Positions 44,410 to 54,261 of a stretch of DNA of 62,659 bases are shown here, one piece after another. How positions within the stretch are numbered: the stretch's first letter is position 1; each line of letters starts with the position of its first letter. The notes beneath the pieces are model-generated. The model was given only the letters and a program-made list of their open reading frames with translations. It ran no database searches and had not been told where the DNA came from. The position numbers and the translations under genes were made by a program. This DNA comes from Clostridia bacterium (GTDB lineage Bacteria; Bacillota; Clostridia; UMGS1810): the NCBI GenBank assembly GCA_017621495.1, contig JAGATB010000022.1, forward strand, positions 1 through 62,659, in the 5' to 3' direction.

Positions 44410-45879
44410 TCAAGGCAATTGGTTAATTGTCTTAATAATCCCTTCCGCTATAGCATAGCCCATATCATCTATTTCACTGTCATCTGTAAGTATCTCTCTA
44501 TCGGAAGGATTGGATACAAATGCACATTCTATAAGGACCGAGGGCATTTCGGTTCTACCGAGGACGACCATCTTGGGGCTGTCATGAAGTCCGCGGTTTT
44601 GGAGTCCGGTAGCCTTCACAAGCGGAGTAATGATATTTTGCGCCATGGTTTTACTCGTAACTCCATAGTTTATCTTGGAATCTGTGTCGGCATACAATAT
44701 CTCGGTGCCTGTAGCTGTAGGCTCGGTAAAGGAGTTGTTGTGTATACTTACAAACAAAGTAGCATCGGCATCATTGGCTATCTTGCATCTGCTGAGCAAA
44801 TCTTCCATTTCTGTAGTACCCAGAGCCTTGTTGGTCTGCCTGGTCATGATGACATCAACGTTATTTTTGACAAGGTAGTGCTGTACACGCAGTGCTATAG
44901 CAAGGTTGGCATCACATTCACGTACAACTACCTCTCCATCGTCATCGTATCCTACAGCACCGCTGTCCCAGCCGCCGTGACCGGCATCAATTACAACAAG
45001 AGGCCTGTCTACCTTAACTATAACATCGGGGTCTGTCTCGGGTTCATCCTCAGCATCTGATGATGAAGTATCATTATCATCTTTGTCTTTATTATCCGAT
45101 TCAGGCTTGTCGTCATGGGTATCATCTTCACTATGCTCACACTCAACTATAATTGTCATACTGTTTGATGAATATGACACTGTATACTCAGCATCGGCAG
45201 GAGATTCTATAACAACACGTGAATAGTCATCGTGCTCAGCATATCTTACCTCGGTAATATCGTCGGAATTCAAGGTCTTTTTACTGTCACCGCCGGATAT
45301 AACTGTGTTTTCAAAATCAGCTATAAATCTTTGCGGATTGGAAGCGTAGGAAATCGAGGGCTTCTCTATATTATCTATAAATATGGTAACCTTGGAATTA
45401 CGAGAACTCTTGGTAGCATTTATTCTTTTAATCACAAGCTCCTCCGGCTCTTTGTAAGGAGAATTGATATGTACGGCTCTCTCTTTATTATTCCACTCTA
45501 CGTCGTAGCCGAGATTTTCAGAAACGAAACGCACCGGTATAAGTGTACGGTCATTAACAATCACCGGAGCAGTGTCCAGCTCTATGGCTTTATCATCAAC
45601 ATATGCTCTGGTTTTGTCTACATTTAAAACAATGCGTTTGGATAAAGATTTGATGATAACCTGTTTTTTTGAATTAATCCATGTAACCTCTGCATTCATC
45701 TTCTCAAATATACTCCTTACGGGCACCATGGTTCTGTCATTAATTATAATCGGGGAAACATCTGTTTTAATCAAGCTATCATCAAAATACAGCTTGATAT
45801 CATCTGCCGCATGCACCGGTAATAAAAAGGTACTTAGGGAGATAAATATAAAACAAAGTATTAACTTTATCTTATTCAT
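44410..45879 (-). CDS. Secreted N-acetylmuramoyl-L-alanine amidase with stalk and AMIN domains
   Basis: A 489-residue exported enzyme that cleaves peptidoglycan stem peptides from the glycan. Signal peptide about 1-24 (ends VHAAD). Two copper-amine-oxidase-N type stalk repeats follow (IIINDRTMVPVRSIFEKMNAEVTW and VIVNDRTLIPVRFVSENLGYDVEW), then an AMIN-like beta domain (about 150-235), an acidic linker rich in D, E and S (about 235-285), and an Amidase_3 domain with zinc ligands in DAGHGGWDSG, RECDANL, FVSIHNNS and the catalytic glutamate in LIECAFVSN. The acidic linker is unusually long. Confidence 0.93.
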   Translation of the reverse strand: MNKIKLILCFIFISLSTFLLPVHAADDIKLYFDDSLIKTDVSPIIINDRTMVPVRSIFEKMNAEVTWINSKKQVIIKSLSKRIVLNVDKTRAYVDDKAIELDTAPVIVNDRTLIPVRFVSENLGYDVEWNNKERAVHINSPYKEPEELVIKRINATKSSRNSKVTIFIDNIEKPSISYASNPQRFIADFENTVISGGDSKKTLNSDDITEVRYAEHDDYSRVVIESPADAEYTVSYSSNSMTIIVECEHSEDDTHDDKPESDNKDKDDNDTSSSDAEDEPETDPDVIVKVDRPLVVIDAGHGGWDSGAVGYDDDGEVVVRECDANLAIALRVQHYLVKNNVDVIMTRQTNKALGTTEMEDLLSRCKIANDADATLFVSIHNNSFTEPTATGTEILYADTDSKINYGVTSKTMAQNIITPLVKATGLQNRGLHDSPKMVVLGRTEMPSVLIECAFVSNPSDREILTDDSEIDDMGYAIAEGIIKTINQLP

Positions 45880-45893
45880 ATAACATCAATCCT

Positions 45894-45932
45894 AAAAAAT
45901 ATAGTATAATCACATTTGATTATACTATATTT
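45894..45932 (-). terminator. Intrinsic terminator of the ruvCAB operon
   Basis: AAATATAGTATAATC (45897-45911) pairs perfectly over 15 bp with 45918-45932 around a 6-base loop; on the minus strand TTTTTT follows. It stands between ruvB and the amidase gene. A TATAAT inside the stem could also serve as the amidase -10, so the site may have two roles. Confidence 0.82.
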
Positions 45933-45988
45933 AAAGAGAATTTTCGACATTTTTCAAAAACTGTCAGCAAATTGTAATAAAATATTCA

Positions 45989-46996
45989 TTATTTTTCGTA
46001 AGGAATTCCATAGTGGTCGTATGCAAGCTTGGTGACAATTCTGCCTCTGGGGGTGCGGTTGATAAATCCAAGTTGAAGCAAATATGGCTCGTAAACATCC
46101 TCTATGGTATTGGCATCTTCTCCTGTGGTAGCGGCTAATGTATCAAGACCTACAGGTCCTCCGGCAAAACCATTTATCATGGTAAGAATCATATTTTTGT
46201 CTACATTATCAAGACCGATTTCATCTATTTCAAGTCTGGCAAGAGCCTTGGAGGCGATTTCACCGTTTATGGTACCGTCACCAAGTATTGTAGCAAAGTC
46301 ACGCACACGCTTGATGAGTCTGTTTGCTATACGAGGTGTACCTCTGGAACGAGATGCAATCTCCAAAGCACCGTCACGGTCTATGGTAACGCCGAGTATA
46401 CCGGCACTGCGTTCTACAATTTGAGCAAGCTCATCTGTGGTATAAAGCTCCAATCTGGAGATAACACCAAAACGGTCTCTTAAGGGACCTGTCATGGAAC
46501 CGGCTCTGGTAGTAGCGCCTATGAGTGTGAATGATGGCAAATCAAGTCTTATAGAACGTGCCGAGGGACCTTTGCCGATAATGATATCAAGGGCAAAATC
46601 CTCCATTGCCGGGTAAAGAACCTCCTCTACACTGTGACTCAGGCGGTGAATCTCATCTATAAAGAGTACATCATGCTCCGAGAGATTAGTGAGAATAGCA
46701 GCAAGGTCACCGGGCTTTTCTATAGCTGGTCCGGAGGTGATGCGGATATTAACACCCAATTCATTTGCTATGATATTTGCCAGAGTGGTCTTACCCAAGC
46801 CGGGCGGTCCGTAGAGCAAAACATGGTCGAGGGCCTCTTTACGTGCTTTGGCAGCTTCTATGTATATAGTCAGATTGTCCTTTACTTTACGTTGACCTAT
46901 ATATTCACTAAGTGCTCTGGGTCTTAAACCCGGTTCTGCGGTAATATCTTCTTCGAGTATACCGCCATTTACAATTCTGTCTTCTGAATTCAGCAT
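45989..46996 (-). CDS. ruvB: Holliday junction branch migration ATPase RuvB
   Basis: RuvB is the hexameric motor of the RuvAB branch-migration complex. The 335-residue protein has [12 protein letters not shown] near the start, Walker [14 protein letters not shown], Walker [30 protein letters not shown] and the arginine-finger region, and the C-terminal winged helix [16 protein letters not shown]. It follows ruvA by 10 bases in the ruvC-ruvA-ruvB order. Confidence 0.98.
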   Translation of the reverse strand: MLNSEDRIVNGGILEEDITAEPGLRPRALSEYIGQRKVKDNLTIYIEAAKARKEALDHVLLYGPPGLGKTTLANIIANELGVNIRITSGPAIEKPGDLAAILTNLSEHDVLFIDEIHRLSHSVEEVLYPAMEDFALDIIIGKGPSARSIRLDLPSFTLIGATTRAGSMTGPLRDRFGVISRLELYTTDELAQIVERSAGILGVTIDRDGALEIASRSRGTPRIANRLIKRVRDFATILGDGTINGEIASKALARLEIDEIGLDNVDKNMILTMINGFAGGPVGLDTLAATTGEDANTIEDVYEPYLLQLGFINRTPRGRIVTKLAYDHYGIPYEK

Positions 46997-47006
46997 GACT
47001 TCCTCC

Positions 47007-47609
47007 TTACATCAAGCCTTTCAGGGCATGCTTGATAATATTTTCTACATCGGTAACAGAAGCTTCGACCTTTGATACGGCATTTTTGGCTTCAGCGCCG
47101 GTATAGCCTAGTGCAATGAGTGCATTTATTGCTTCGTCGCGTTCATTGGAGCTTACAGGTACAATCTCTGAAAAAGCATCGGTGTCAGCAGATACGAAGC
47201 TTTCATTTTTTATCTTATCTTTTAATTCAAGGATGATTCGCTGTGCGGTTTTATTACCGATACCGGGAGCTTTCTTAATACTTGCAGCGTCTCCTGTAGC
47301 GATAGTAAGAGAAAGCTTGGCAGGGGGCATTGTTGACAAAATGGCAAGTGCACCTTTGGCACCTACACCGGTTACTGATATGAGCAACTCAAAAAGCTCC
47401 AGCTCTTCTTTGCCGGAAAATCCGTACAAATCCATAATACCTTCTTTAATATACATATATGTATGGAACACTACCTCACTGCCCTGAATGCATTTGGGAT
47501 CACTAAGAGACGTATAGCTGGTGTAGATTTTAAACCCAACACCGCCGCACTCAACCACTGCATGGTCGGTAGCTTTGTCGGCAAGTATACCTTTAACATA
47601 GCTAATCAT
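47007..47609 (-). CDS. ruvA: Holliday junction DNA helicase subunit RuvA
   Basis: RuvA binds the four-way junction and recruits RuvB. The 200-residue protein has the N-terminal OB fold ([29 protein letters not shown]), two helix-hairpin-helix motifs ([17 protein letters not shown] and [20 protein letters not shown]) and the C-terminal three-helix RuvB-binding domain ([20 protein letters not shown]). It lies 16 bases after ruvC. Confidence 0.97.
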   Translation of the reverse strand: MISYVKGILADKATDHAVVECGGVGFKIYTSYTSLSDPKCIQGSEVVFHTYMYIKEGIMDLYGFSGKEELELFELLISVTGVGAKGALAILSTMPPAKLSLTIATGDAASIKKAPGIGNKTAQRIILELKDKIKNESFVSADTDAFSEIVPVSSNERDEAINALIALGYTGAEAKNAVSKVEASVTDVENIIKHALKGLM

Positions 47610-47625
47610 AACATATCCTCCGAAT

Positions 47626-48120
47626 TCATTTTAAATATTTGCTCATAGCACCGTTATAGGAATGAGCATGACATACCGCTATGGCAAGTGCATCGGCTAC
47701 GTCGTCGGGTTTGGGAACACTGCTGAGAGCCAAAAGAGCTCTGGTCATCTGCTGAACCTGTGATTTCTCTGCTCTGCCGTATCCTACCACTGCCTGCTTA
47801 ACCTGCAGGGGTGTGTACTCAAAAATTTCTACGCCGTGATTAACGGCAGACAGAACTATGACTCCCCTCGCCTGTCCCACTGCGATAGCAGTCTTGGCAT
47901 TGTCATTAAAGAAAAGCTCCTCTATAGCCATGAAGTCCGGCTTGTACCTTTCTATAACATCATTTACTCCCTCGTAGATAATCTTAAGTCTCTCTTCAAA
48001 AGGTGTATGAGCCTCGGTAGTAATGGCGAAGTAATCAAGAGTACGAAATTTGTTGCCATTAAATTCAATTACTCCCACACCCACAATTGCATAGCCGGGG
48101 TCTATACCTAATATTATCAT
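47626..48120 (-). CDS. ruvC: Holliday junction endonuclease RuvC
   Basis: RuvC resolves Holliday junctions by symmetric nicks. The 164-residue protein has catalytic acids in [12 protein letters not shown] (Asp), [11 protein letters not shown] (Glu) and the C-terminal [14 protein letters not shown] (two Asp). [24 protein letters not shown] is the DNA-binding block. It is the first ruv gene and is divergent from argG across 172 bases. Confidence 0.97.
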   Translation of the reverse strand: MIILGIDPGYAIVGVGVIEFNGNKFRTLDYFAITTEAHTPFEERLKIIYEGVNDVIERYKPDFMAIEELFFNDNAKTAIAVGQARGVIVLSAVNHGVEIFEYTPLQVKQAVVGYGRAEKSQVQQMTRALLALSSVPKPDDVADALAIAVCHAHSYNGAMSKYLK

Positions 48121-48196
48121 TTTTCCGTCCGCCTTTCAAGATTTTTTTGAAAATTTATTATTTTATGCAGTTTATACATTAATTTTCAATATTTTC

Positions 48197-48210
48197 TGCA
48201 TATTTATGCA
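48197..48210 (+). promoter_or_regulatory. Candidate arginine repressor (ArgR) half-operator
   Basis: TGCATATTTATGCA is a palindrome with TGCATA/TATGCA arms, near the ARG-box pattern (TGAATAWWWATTCA). It lies eleven bases upstream of the argG -35 box. ArgR control of argG is common in Firmicutes; this assignment is by pattern only. Confidence 0.45.
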
Positions 48211-48220
48211 AATTTTAGGG

Positions 48221-48249
48221 TTGATATTACCAAAGTTTTGAGTTATAAT
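48221..48249 (+). promoter_or_regulatory. argG promoter
   Basis: TTGATA (48221-48226), a 17-base spacer and TATAAT (48244-48249) precede argG by 43 bases, with GGAGGTAAATC as the ribosome site. Confidence 0.9.
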
Positions 48250-48292
48250 CTTATTATACAATATTATAAACCATTTTTGGAGGTAAATCAAT

Positions 48293-49507
48293 ATGTCAAA
48301 AGAAAAAGTTGTATTAGCATACAGCGGCGGACTGGATACTTCAATTATCATTCCGTGGCTTAAGGAGAACTACGACTATGAAGTTATAGCCGTATGCGGT
48401 GACGTTGGTCAGGGTAAAGAAACCGACGGCCTCGAAGAAAAAGCTATCAAAACCGGCGCAAGTAAATGCTACATAGAAAACCTTGAGGATGAATATGTAA
48501 GAGATTTCATATGGCCTACATTAAAGGCAGGTGCAGTATATGAGGGCAAGTATCTTTTGGGTACTTCTCACGCACGTCCCTGCATAGCAAAGAGACTTGT
48601 AGAAATTGCAAAGGCAGAAGGCGCTACAGCTATCTGTCACGGCTGCACAGGTAAGGGTAATGACCAGGTACGTTTTGAGCTCACCATAAAGGCACTGGCT
48701 CCCGAAATGAAGATCATAGCTCCCTGGAGAATATGGGATATCAAATCCAGAGATGATGAGATAGATTACGCAGAAGCAAGAGGTATCCCCGTACCTGTTA
48801 CCAAGGAAAATAACTACTCCATGGACAGAAATATATGGCACCTTTCCCATGAGGGTCAGGACTTAGAAGACCCATGGAACGAACCCAACCTCGACAAGAT
48901 ACTTCAGCTTAGCGTATCGCCCGAAAAGGCACCCGATACCCCCACATACATTGAGCTCGAATTTGAAAAAGGTGTACCTGTAAAGTTAAACGGCGAAGCT
49001 CTGGACCCCGTATCCATGGTTAAGAAATTAAACGAGCTGGGCGGTGCTAACGGAATCGGTATAGATGATATAGTAGAGAATCGTCTCGTTGGTATGAAGA
49101 GCCGTGGTGTATATGAAACTCCCGGTGGTACTATACTCTACGCAGCACATAAGGAACTGGAATACATCTGTCTGGACAAGCAGACTCTCCACTATAAGAT
49201 GGAAGTTGCAAACAAGTTTGCAGAGCTGGTTTACGACGGTCTCTGGTACACACCTCTGCGTGAGGCACTGTCTGCCTTCGTAGACTCCACACAGGAGACA
49301 GTGACAGGTACAGTAAGGATGAAGCTCTACAAGGGTAACTGCACACCTGCAGGTGCTAAATCCCCCTACTCCCTCTATGATGAGGATATAGCTACATTTG
49401 CAGAGGATGAAGTATACGACCAGAAGGATTCTGCAGGATTCATCAACCTCTTCGGCTTGCCGCTGAAGGTGCGTGCAATGATGATGAAAAAGCACGAAAA
49501 TAAATAA
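48293..49507 (+). CDS. argG: Argininosuccinate synthase
   Basis: ArgG joins citrulline and aspartate with ATP in arginine synthesis. The 404-residue protein has the PP-loop [16 protein letters not shown] near the start, [28 protein letters not shown], and NLWHLSHEG-like [19 protein letters not shown], all standard. [26 protein letters not shown] follows. It is followed by argH after 150 bases with a hairpin and a repeat, so the two are probably linked but possibly attenuated between. Confidence 0.98.
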   Translation: MSKEKVVLAYSGGLDTSIIIPWLKENYDYEVIAVCGDVGQGKETDGLEEKAIKTGASKCYIENLEDEYVRDFIWPTLKAGAVYEGKYLLGTSHARPCIAKRLVEIAKAEGATAICHGCTGKGNDQVRFELTIKALAPEMKIIAPWRIWDIKSRDDEIDYAEARGIPVPVTKENNYSMDRNIWHLSHEGQDLEDPWNEPNLDKILQLSVSPEKAPDTPTYIELEFEKGVPVKLNGEALDPVSMVKKLNELGGANGIGIDDIVENRLVGMKSRGVYETPGGTILYAAHKELEYICLDKQTLHYKMEVANKFAELVYDGLWYTPLREALSAFVDSTQETVTGTVRMKLYKGNCTPAGAKSPYSLYDEDIATFAEDEVYDQKDSAGFINLFGLPLKVRAMMMKKHENK

Positions 49508-49520
49508 TTTTACAGTTTGA

Positions 49521-49553
49521 ATTTAAAGCTTTCCGATAAGGAAAGCTTTAAAT
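49521..49553 (+). terminator. Hairpin after argG
   Basis: ATTTAAAGCTTTCC (49521-49534) and its exact complement (49540-49553) form a 14-bp stem with a 5-base loop. There is no strong T-run on either side, so termination may be partial, letting some transcripts reach argH. Confidence 0.65.
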
Positions 49554-49574
49554 TTAAGGGATGCACCGAAAAGC

Positions 49575-49598
49575 GGGCGATTCATGAATCGCCCCTAC
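49575..49598. repeat. Hairpin-CCTAC repeat between argG and argH
   Basis: GGGCGATTCATGAATCGCCC is a perfect 20-base palindrome (49575-49594) followed by CCTAC. It has the same layout as the repeats at 32423-32500 and part of 37642-37743. Confidence 0.85.
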
Positions 49599-49657
49599 TT
49601 TGATTAAATCTGTGTTTACTCACGGTGAATCCAATATTGAAAGGAAGGTTTAAAGTT

Positions 49658-51037
49658 ATGAAACTTTGGGGAGGAAGATTTTCCAAAAATACGGACAAAG
49701 AGGTTAACGACTTTCACTCGTCAATCCGTTTTGACCAAAGAATGTATCGCCAGGATATAACAGGCAGTATAGCTCACGCAAGAATGCTGGGGAAATGCGG
49801 TATTATAGATATCAAGGATTCGGAAGACATAATCAAAGCACTTAGGGAAATCCTTATAGAGATTGAAGATGGTAAGCTGGAATTTATGATAGATGCAGAG
49901 GATATCCACATGAATGTGGAGACTATGCTCATAGCTAAAATCGGTGATACCGGCAAAAGGCTACACACCGGCAGAAGCAGAAATGACCAGGTTGCCTTGG
50001 ATATAAGAATGTACTTAAAAGATGAAATATGTGAAATTAAGAGCATGCTCATAAGCCTTGAAAATTCACTTATAAAGCTTGCTAAGGATAACCTTGACAC
50101 CATAATGCCCGGATACACACATCTGCAGAAGGCTCAGCCTATAACCCTTGCGCACCATCTGATGGCGTATTTTGAGATGTTTAAGCGTGATATAACAAGG
50201 CTTGACGACACCTACAAGAGAACCAATGTAATGCCTTTGGGCTCAGGTGCTCTTGCCGGTACTACCTACCCACTCGACAGACAAATGGTAGCGGATGAGC
50301 TTGGGTTTGACTCCATCACACTAAACTCGATTGACGGTGTATCCGACAGAGATTTCGTAATCGAGCTGGCAGCGGATTTATCAATATGCATGATGCATTT
50401 AAGTCGCTTCTGTGAGGAACTGATACTCTGGAATACAAATGAATTTTCATTTATAGAAATGGATGACTCCTGTTCCACAGGAAGCTCAATAATGCCACAG
50501 AAAAAGAACCCCGACGTGGCAGAGCTCATACGAGGCAAGAGCGGCAGAGTATACGGCGACCTGATGAGCATACTGACAACCATGAAAGGTATCGCACTGG
50601 CATACAACAAGGATATGCAAGAGGACAAAGAATGTATATTTGATGCAGTAGATACAATCAAGCTGTGTCTGCCGGTGTTTGAAAAGATGATATGCACTAT
50701 GAAGGTAAACAAAGACCGCATGTATAAGGGTGCAGGTCAGGGATTTACAAATGCTACCGACGCGGCTGATTACCTGGTGAAGAAAGGTATGCCCTTCCGT
50801 GAAGCGCACGAAGTAATCGGCAAAATGGTGTTGTACGCAATCAACAACGAAAAAGCTCTGGCTGAATTTACCATGGAGGAATTTAAAGCTTGCTCGGAGA
50901 TAATCGAAGATGATATCTACGATGCAATATCTCTGGAAACATGTGTAAATGACAGAAACATCATAGGTGCACCGGCTAAGGAGGCTGTGATGTACAGCAT
51001 AGATAAGGGCGAGGAATTTTTGAATTCATGCAAATAA
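49658..51037 (+). CDS. argH: Argininosuccinate lyase
   Basis: ArgH splits argininosuccinate into arginine and fumarate. The 459-residue protein of the aspartase/fumarase superfamily begins [20 protein letters not shown] and has [33 protein letters not shown] and the signature [12 protein letters not shown] chose ATG 49658 because it opens with the canonical MKLWGGRF and has GGAAGG upstream; the frame extends to 49625. It follows argG on the same strand. Confidence 0.97.
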   Translation: MKLWGGRFSKNTDKEVNDFHSSIRFDQRMYRQDITGSIAHARMLGKCGIIDIKDSEDIIKALREILIEIEDGKLEFMIDAEDIHMNVETMLIAKIGDTGKRLHTGRSRNDQVALDIRMYLKDEICEIKSMLISLENSLIKLAKDNLDTIMPGYTHLQKAQPITLAHHLMAYFEMFKRDITRLDDTYKRTNVMPLGSGALAGTTYPLDRQMVADELGFDSITLNSIDGVSDRDFVIELAADLSICMMHLSRFCEELILWNTNEFSFIEMDDSCSTGSSIMPQKKNPDVAELIRGKSGRVYGDLMSILTTMKGIALAYNKDMQEDKECIFDAVDTIKLCLPVFEKMICTMKVNKDRMYKGAGQGFTNATDAADYLVKKGMPFREAHEVIGKMVLYAINNEKALAEFTMEEFKACSEIIEDDIYDAISLETCVNDRNIIGAPAKEAVMYSIDKGEEFLNSCK

Positions 51038-51056
51038 TTGTTTGATGAAATGTTTT

Positions 51057-51085
51057 GGAGGCTGTAATGACTTTTTACAGCCTCC
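51057..51085. terminator. Bidirectional terminator between argH and the mreB-like gene
   Basis: GGAGGCTGTAA (51057-51067) and TTACAGCCTCC (51075-51085) pair over 11 bp. The loop and right arm share ATGACTTTTTACAGCCTC with 4045-4062. It lies between two convergent genes, with TGCTTTATT on the plus side. Confidence 0.85.
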
Positions 51086-51092
51086 TGCTTTA

Positions 51093-52097
51093 TTATAAAT
51101 GACTGTTTATAAGTGAATCGATTTTTTCTAATGCTATGCCGGTGCCTTTGGCTACGCAGGACACTGCATCATCGGCTATTCTTACCGGGATTCCGGTGTG
51201 CATGGAAACGAGCTTATCGAGCCCGTAGAGAAGCGAACCTCCTCCGGTAAATAGAATACCGTTTTTCATAATATCTCCCAAAAGCTCGGGCGGAATCCGC
51301 TCCAGAACACCTTTAACACCGGTAACGATGTCATTGGCAGGTTCTTTCAGAGCTTCCATCATTTCATATGATGATACACTCACGCATGAAGGCAGACCGG
51401 TCTTTAAGTTTCTGCCCTTTACGTCCATATATACTATCTCGTCCCTTTCATAGCAGCAGCCAATGGTTTTCTTGACGTTTTCTGCCATGGTCTCTCCTAT
51501 GGTCATATTGTACTGTTTTTTTATATATCTGATTATAGCCTGGTCAAATTCATCACCTGCTACTTTCAGAGAATCATGAACCACTATACCGTTTAATGAT
51601 ATAACCGCAATATCACAGGTACCGCCGCCTATATCCACCACCATAGTGCCTGTGGGTTTGGATATATCTACTCCTGCTCCCAGTGCAGCAGCCAGAGGCT
51701 CCTCTATAAGGTACGCACGTTTAGCACCGGCATTGGTAGTAGCATCTATTACCGACTTCTTCTCAACCTCTGTAACAATGCTGGGTACGCATACCACTAC
51801 CTTTGGTTTAAAGAAAGAACGTTTGCACACCTTACCAAGCAGATACTTAATCATAATTTCGGTAGTAATGTAATCGGATATTACACCTGCTTTGAGAGGT
51901 CTGATAGCGACAATGTTTGCGGGAGTACGCCCTATCATCTTCTGAGCATTCTCTCCTACAAAGAGGACTTTCTTGTTATTATTATCTATAGAAACTACGC
52001 TGGGTTCATTTAATACTATACCCTTGCCCTTCACATAGACCTGTATGGTGGCTGTGCCCAAGTCTATACCTATTTCCTGAGATTTCCAAAAAGGCAT
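51093..52097 (-). CDS. mreB: Rod shape-determining protein MreB/Mbl-like
   Basis: This bacterial actin guides the elongasome at the inner membrane. The 334-residue protein starts IGIDLGTATIQVYVKGKGIVLNEPSVV and has VVCVPSIVTEVEKKSVIDA, IEEPLAAALGAGVDISKPTGTMVVDIGGGTCDIAVIS and GILFTGGGSLLYGLDKL, the nucleotide-binding blocks of MreB. There is no mreC or mreD beside it, so it resembles the isolated Mbl/MreB paralogs of Firmicutes. GGAGGTAAAA precedes the start. Confidence 0.93.
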   Translation of the reverse strand: MPFWKSQEIGIDLGTATIQVYVKGKGIVLNEPSVVSIDNNNKKVLFVGENAQKMIGRTPANIVAIRPLKAGVISDYITTEIMIKYLLGKVCKRSFFKPKVVVCVPSIVTEVEKKSVIDATTNAGAKRAYLIEEPLAAALGAGVDISKPTGTMVVDIGGGTCDIAVISLNGIVVHDSLKVAGDEFDQAIIRYIKKQYNMTIGETMAENVKKTIGCCYERDEIVYMDVKGRNLKTGLPSCVSVSSYEMMEALKEPANDIVTGVKGVLERIPPELLGDIMKNGILFTGGGSLLYGLDKLVSMHTGIPVRIADDAVSCVAKGTGIALEKIDSLINSHL

Positions 52098-52130
52098 TTG
52101 TTTTACCTCCTAAAATTTTCTTATACTATA

Positions 52131-52158
52131 ATTATACATTTTATTTCAAATAAATCAA
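52131..52158 (-). promoter_or_regulatory. Probable promoter of the mreB-like gene
   Basis: TTGATT (52153-52158), 16 bases, TATAAT (52131-52136) on the minus strand, about 35 bases before the ATG. Confidence 0.7.
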
Positions 52159-52243
52159 TACCTAAATGATATTTTTTTATGTAACAGCTAACGATTTTGG
52201 TGAATATGATGATTTGTAAGCAAAATTTCGGAGGTGTATTAAC

Positions 52244-52489
52244 ATGAATAAGGTACTGATTGTTCTTCTTTCGTCAACATCGGCATTTTCCATGAAAACA
52301 ATGCTGGAGACACGTTACAAAATCCATTCGAGAATTATACAAGCCCCTGCAAAGCTTGCTTATCTCGGCTGTACGTACTGTATAGAGCTCGATGCGTCAG
52401 ATATGAAAACAGCCGTAAACCTTCTGAGAGTGTCCGGAGTGTCCTCCAAGGGAATATACAACGCCGACACTTACGAAAAGATTTTATAA
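52244..52489 (+). CDS. DUF3343 family small protein (putative sulfur/selenium carrier)
   Basis: The 81-residue protein resembles DUF3343, small proteins often next to cysteine desulfurases and suspected to carry sulfur or selenium. The usual cysteine after the second strand is here LGCTYCIEL, a CxxC pair, which would fit a persulfide carrier. RIIQAPAKLAYLGC is the region before it. It has GGAGGTG upstream and is 10 bases ahead of a desulfurase gene, so the two are coupled. The function is inferred from the pairing. Confidence 0.75.
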   Translation: MNKVLIVLLSSTSAFSMKTMLETRYKIHSRIIQAPAKLAYLGCTYCIELDASDMKTAVNLLRVSGVSSKGIYNADTYEKIL

Positions 52490-52499
52490 CGGGTGATTA

Positions 52500-53642
52500 A
52501 TGATGATATATATGGATAACGCCGCCACTGCCTGGCCGAAGCCTCTAAAGGTAACCGATGAGGTAGCTAATTGTCTGTTATACTATTGTGCAAATCCCGG
52601 CAGAAGCGGACACGATATGGCATTAAAAGCAGAGGAATGTATTTTTAAATGCAGGTGCAAGTTATGCGAAATGTTTGGCATAGATGACCCTGCTAAAGTC
52701 ATATTTACGCAAAATGCTACTCACGCACTAAATATAGTAATCAAGGGTTTGCTGTCACGTGACTCTCATGCAGTTATAACCTCCATGGAGCACAACAGTG
52801 TGCTGAGACCCCTTGCCGCAACCGGTGCAATGTACGACACTGTGATGGCAGACAAAGACGGATATGTCAATGAACAAGATGTGGAAAAACTCATAAAAAG
52901 CAACACATCACTTATAATATGCACTTTATCTTCAAATGTATGCGGCTCTGTACAGCCATTTGACAAAATTGCCAAAATTGCTAAAAAGCACAATATACCC
53001 TTTTTGCTGGATGCTTCACAAGGTGCCGGCGTAATAGACATTGATATGAACAAGATGCACATTGACTATCTGGCTGCACCAGGACACAAGGGGTTACTGG
53101 GACCCACCGGTACGGGTGTACTGTGTATAAATTCAAATATTCGGCTTAGGAGTTTCATGCAGGGCGGCACAGGAAGCGAATCAAAGATAATATCTCAGCC
53201 GGAGACTCTGCCGGACAGATTTGAAAGCGGCACTCTCAATGTAGCAGGCATTGCAGGTCTCTCGGCAGGAATTGACTTTATAAATACTCATGGTAGGCAA
53301 AACATCTTAAACCACGAGAGTATGATGACAAATATGCTTGCTTCAAAGCTTAGTGATATACCTAATGTCCGTTTAATAGGATATAACAGCTTAAAGCCAA
53401 GAACTGCGGTATTGTCAGTAGTTATAGACGGTGTGGATTCGCTTATTGCTGCTTCTAAGCTAAACACCTGCTACGACATAGCAGTAAGGGCTGGATTTCA
53501 CTGTGCGTATACTGCTCACTGTACTCTGGGTACTCAAAACACAGGCACTATACGTTTCAGTCCCGGAGTATTTAACACAAGAGACGATATAGAAAAAGTT
53601 TGCAGTGCCGTTAATCAAATAGCTTTACAAAATGCTGTATAA
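52500..53642 (+). CDS. Cysteine desulfurase family protein (class V aminotransferase)
   Basis: A PLP enzyme of 380 residues that probably takes sulfur (or selenium) from cysteine. It has IYMDNAATAWPKP, ANPGRSGHDMA, NATHALNIVIKGLL and SMEHNSVLRPL; PLP lysine in APGHKGLLGPTGTG; and the active cysteine in RAGFHCAYTAHCTLGT. This belongs to the SufS-like branch with the selenium-linked subfamily (TIGR01977 type). No Suf or Isc scaffold genes are beside it. It pairs with the DUF3343 protein upstream and is followed by rlmH. Confidence 0.9.
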   Translation: MMIYMDNAATAWPKPLKVTDEVANCLLYYCANPGRSGHDMALKAEECIFKCRCKLCEMFGIDDPAKVIFTQNATHALNIVIKGLLSRDSHAVITSMEHNSVLRPLAATGAMYDTVMADKDGYVNEQDVEKLIKSNTSLIICTLSSNVCGSVQPFDKIAKIAKKHNIPFLLDASQGAGVIDIDMNKMHIDYLAAPGHKGLLGPTGTGVLCINSNIRLRSFMQGGTGSESKIISQPETLPDRFESGTLNVAGIAGLSAGIDFINTHGRQNILNHESMMTNMLASKLSDIPNVRLIGYNSLKPRTAVLSVVIDGVDSLIAASKLNTCYDIAVRAGFHCAYTAHCTLGTQNTGTIRFSPGVFNTRDDIEKVCSAVNQIALQNAV

Positions 53643-53668
53643 GTAGTATAATCATATATGGTGATTAT

Positions 53669-54148
53669 ATGAAAATAAGAATAATATGCGTAGGTAAAAT
53701 AAAAGAAAAATATCTAAAGGATGCAATCGCGGAGTACGCCAAACGGCTGAGTCGTTTTTGTACTTTTGAAGTTTGTGAGTTAAGCGACGAAAAAATTCCG
53801 GATAATCCATCACCTGCTGAATGTGAGCGTGTGCTTAAATCCGAGGGTGAAGCTATATTAAAGCGAATATCGAAGGACAGCTATGTGATAAGTCTGTGTG
53901 TTGAGGGTAAGAGCATGAGCTCTGAAGAATTTGCCTCAAAAATGAGGAGCATAACCATAGGCGGCAAAAGTACCATTGATTTGATAATCGGCGGTTCATT
54001 GGGACTGCATGACAGTGTTAAGTCCCGAAGTGATTTGAAGCTTAGCTTTTCATTATTTACCTTTCCTCATCAGCTGATGAGACTGATATTGGCCGAACAG
54101 ATTTACAGAGCATTTAAAATAAATGCAAATGAAGAATACCATAAATGA
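53669..54148 (+). CDS. rlmH: 23S rRNA pseudouridine-1915 N3-methyltransferase RlmH
   Basis: RlmH methylates a pseudouridine of 23S rRNA helix 69 on the assembled ribosome. It is a small SPOUT enzyme; the 159-residue length is exact for the family. MKIRIICVGKIKEKYLKDAIAEYAKRL opens it; the knot has FIIGGSLGL-like LIIGGSLGLHDSV and the end reads PHQLMRLILAEQIYRAFKI with EEYHK. It lies 26 bases after the desulfurase gene. Confidence 0.97.
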   Translation: MKIRIICVGKIKEKYLKDAIAEYAKRLSRFCTFEVCELSDEKIPDNPSPAECERVLKSEGEAILKRISKDSYVISLCVEGKSMSSEEFASKMRSITIGGKSTIDLIIGGSLGLHDSVKSRSDLKLSFSLFTFPHQLMRLILAEQIYRAFKINANEEYHK

Positions 54149-54154
54149 TAAAGT

Positions 54155-54217
54155 GGGTCGACTCTCACATCGACCCATACCACGGGAGGGCATTAAAACC
54201 CTCCCCTTTGTTTATTT
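54155..54217 (+). terminator. Double hairpin with terminator after rlmH
   Basis: GGGTCGA/TCGACCC (54155-54176) is followed by GGGAGGG/CCCTCCC (54184-54205) and CTTTGTTTATTT. The second hairpin with its T-rich tail is a good intrinsic terminator; the first resembles the hairpin-C(C)TAC repeats (tail CATAC). It sits between convergent genes. Confidence 0.82.
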
Positions 54218-54261
54218 ATAAAACTTAAAATAATATTGAACAGAAAACAAACTGTATAAAT

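Noticed and set aside
44419..45060. 213-codon open frame on the plus strand
   Set aside because: It is antisense to the cell-wall amidase gene, which has clear domains and a signal peptide; the frame has no ribosome site and a cysteine/isoleucine-rich shadow composition.
49028..49495. 155-codon open frame on the minus strand
   Set aside because: Shadow of argG; no ribosome site and no recognisable motif.
52244..53642. Selenoprotein or selenocysteine locus
   Set aside because: No in-frame TGA with a downstream stem-loop, and no selA, selB, selC or selD in the window.
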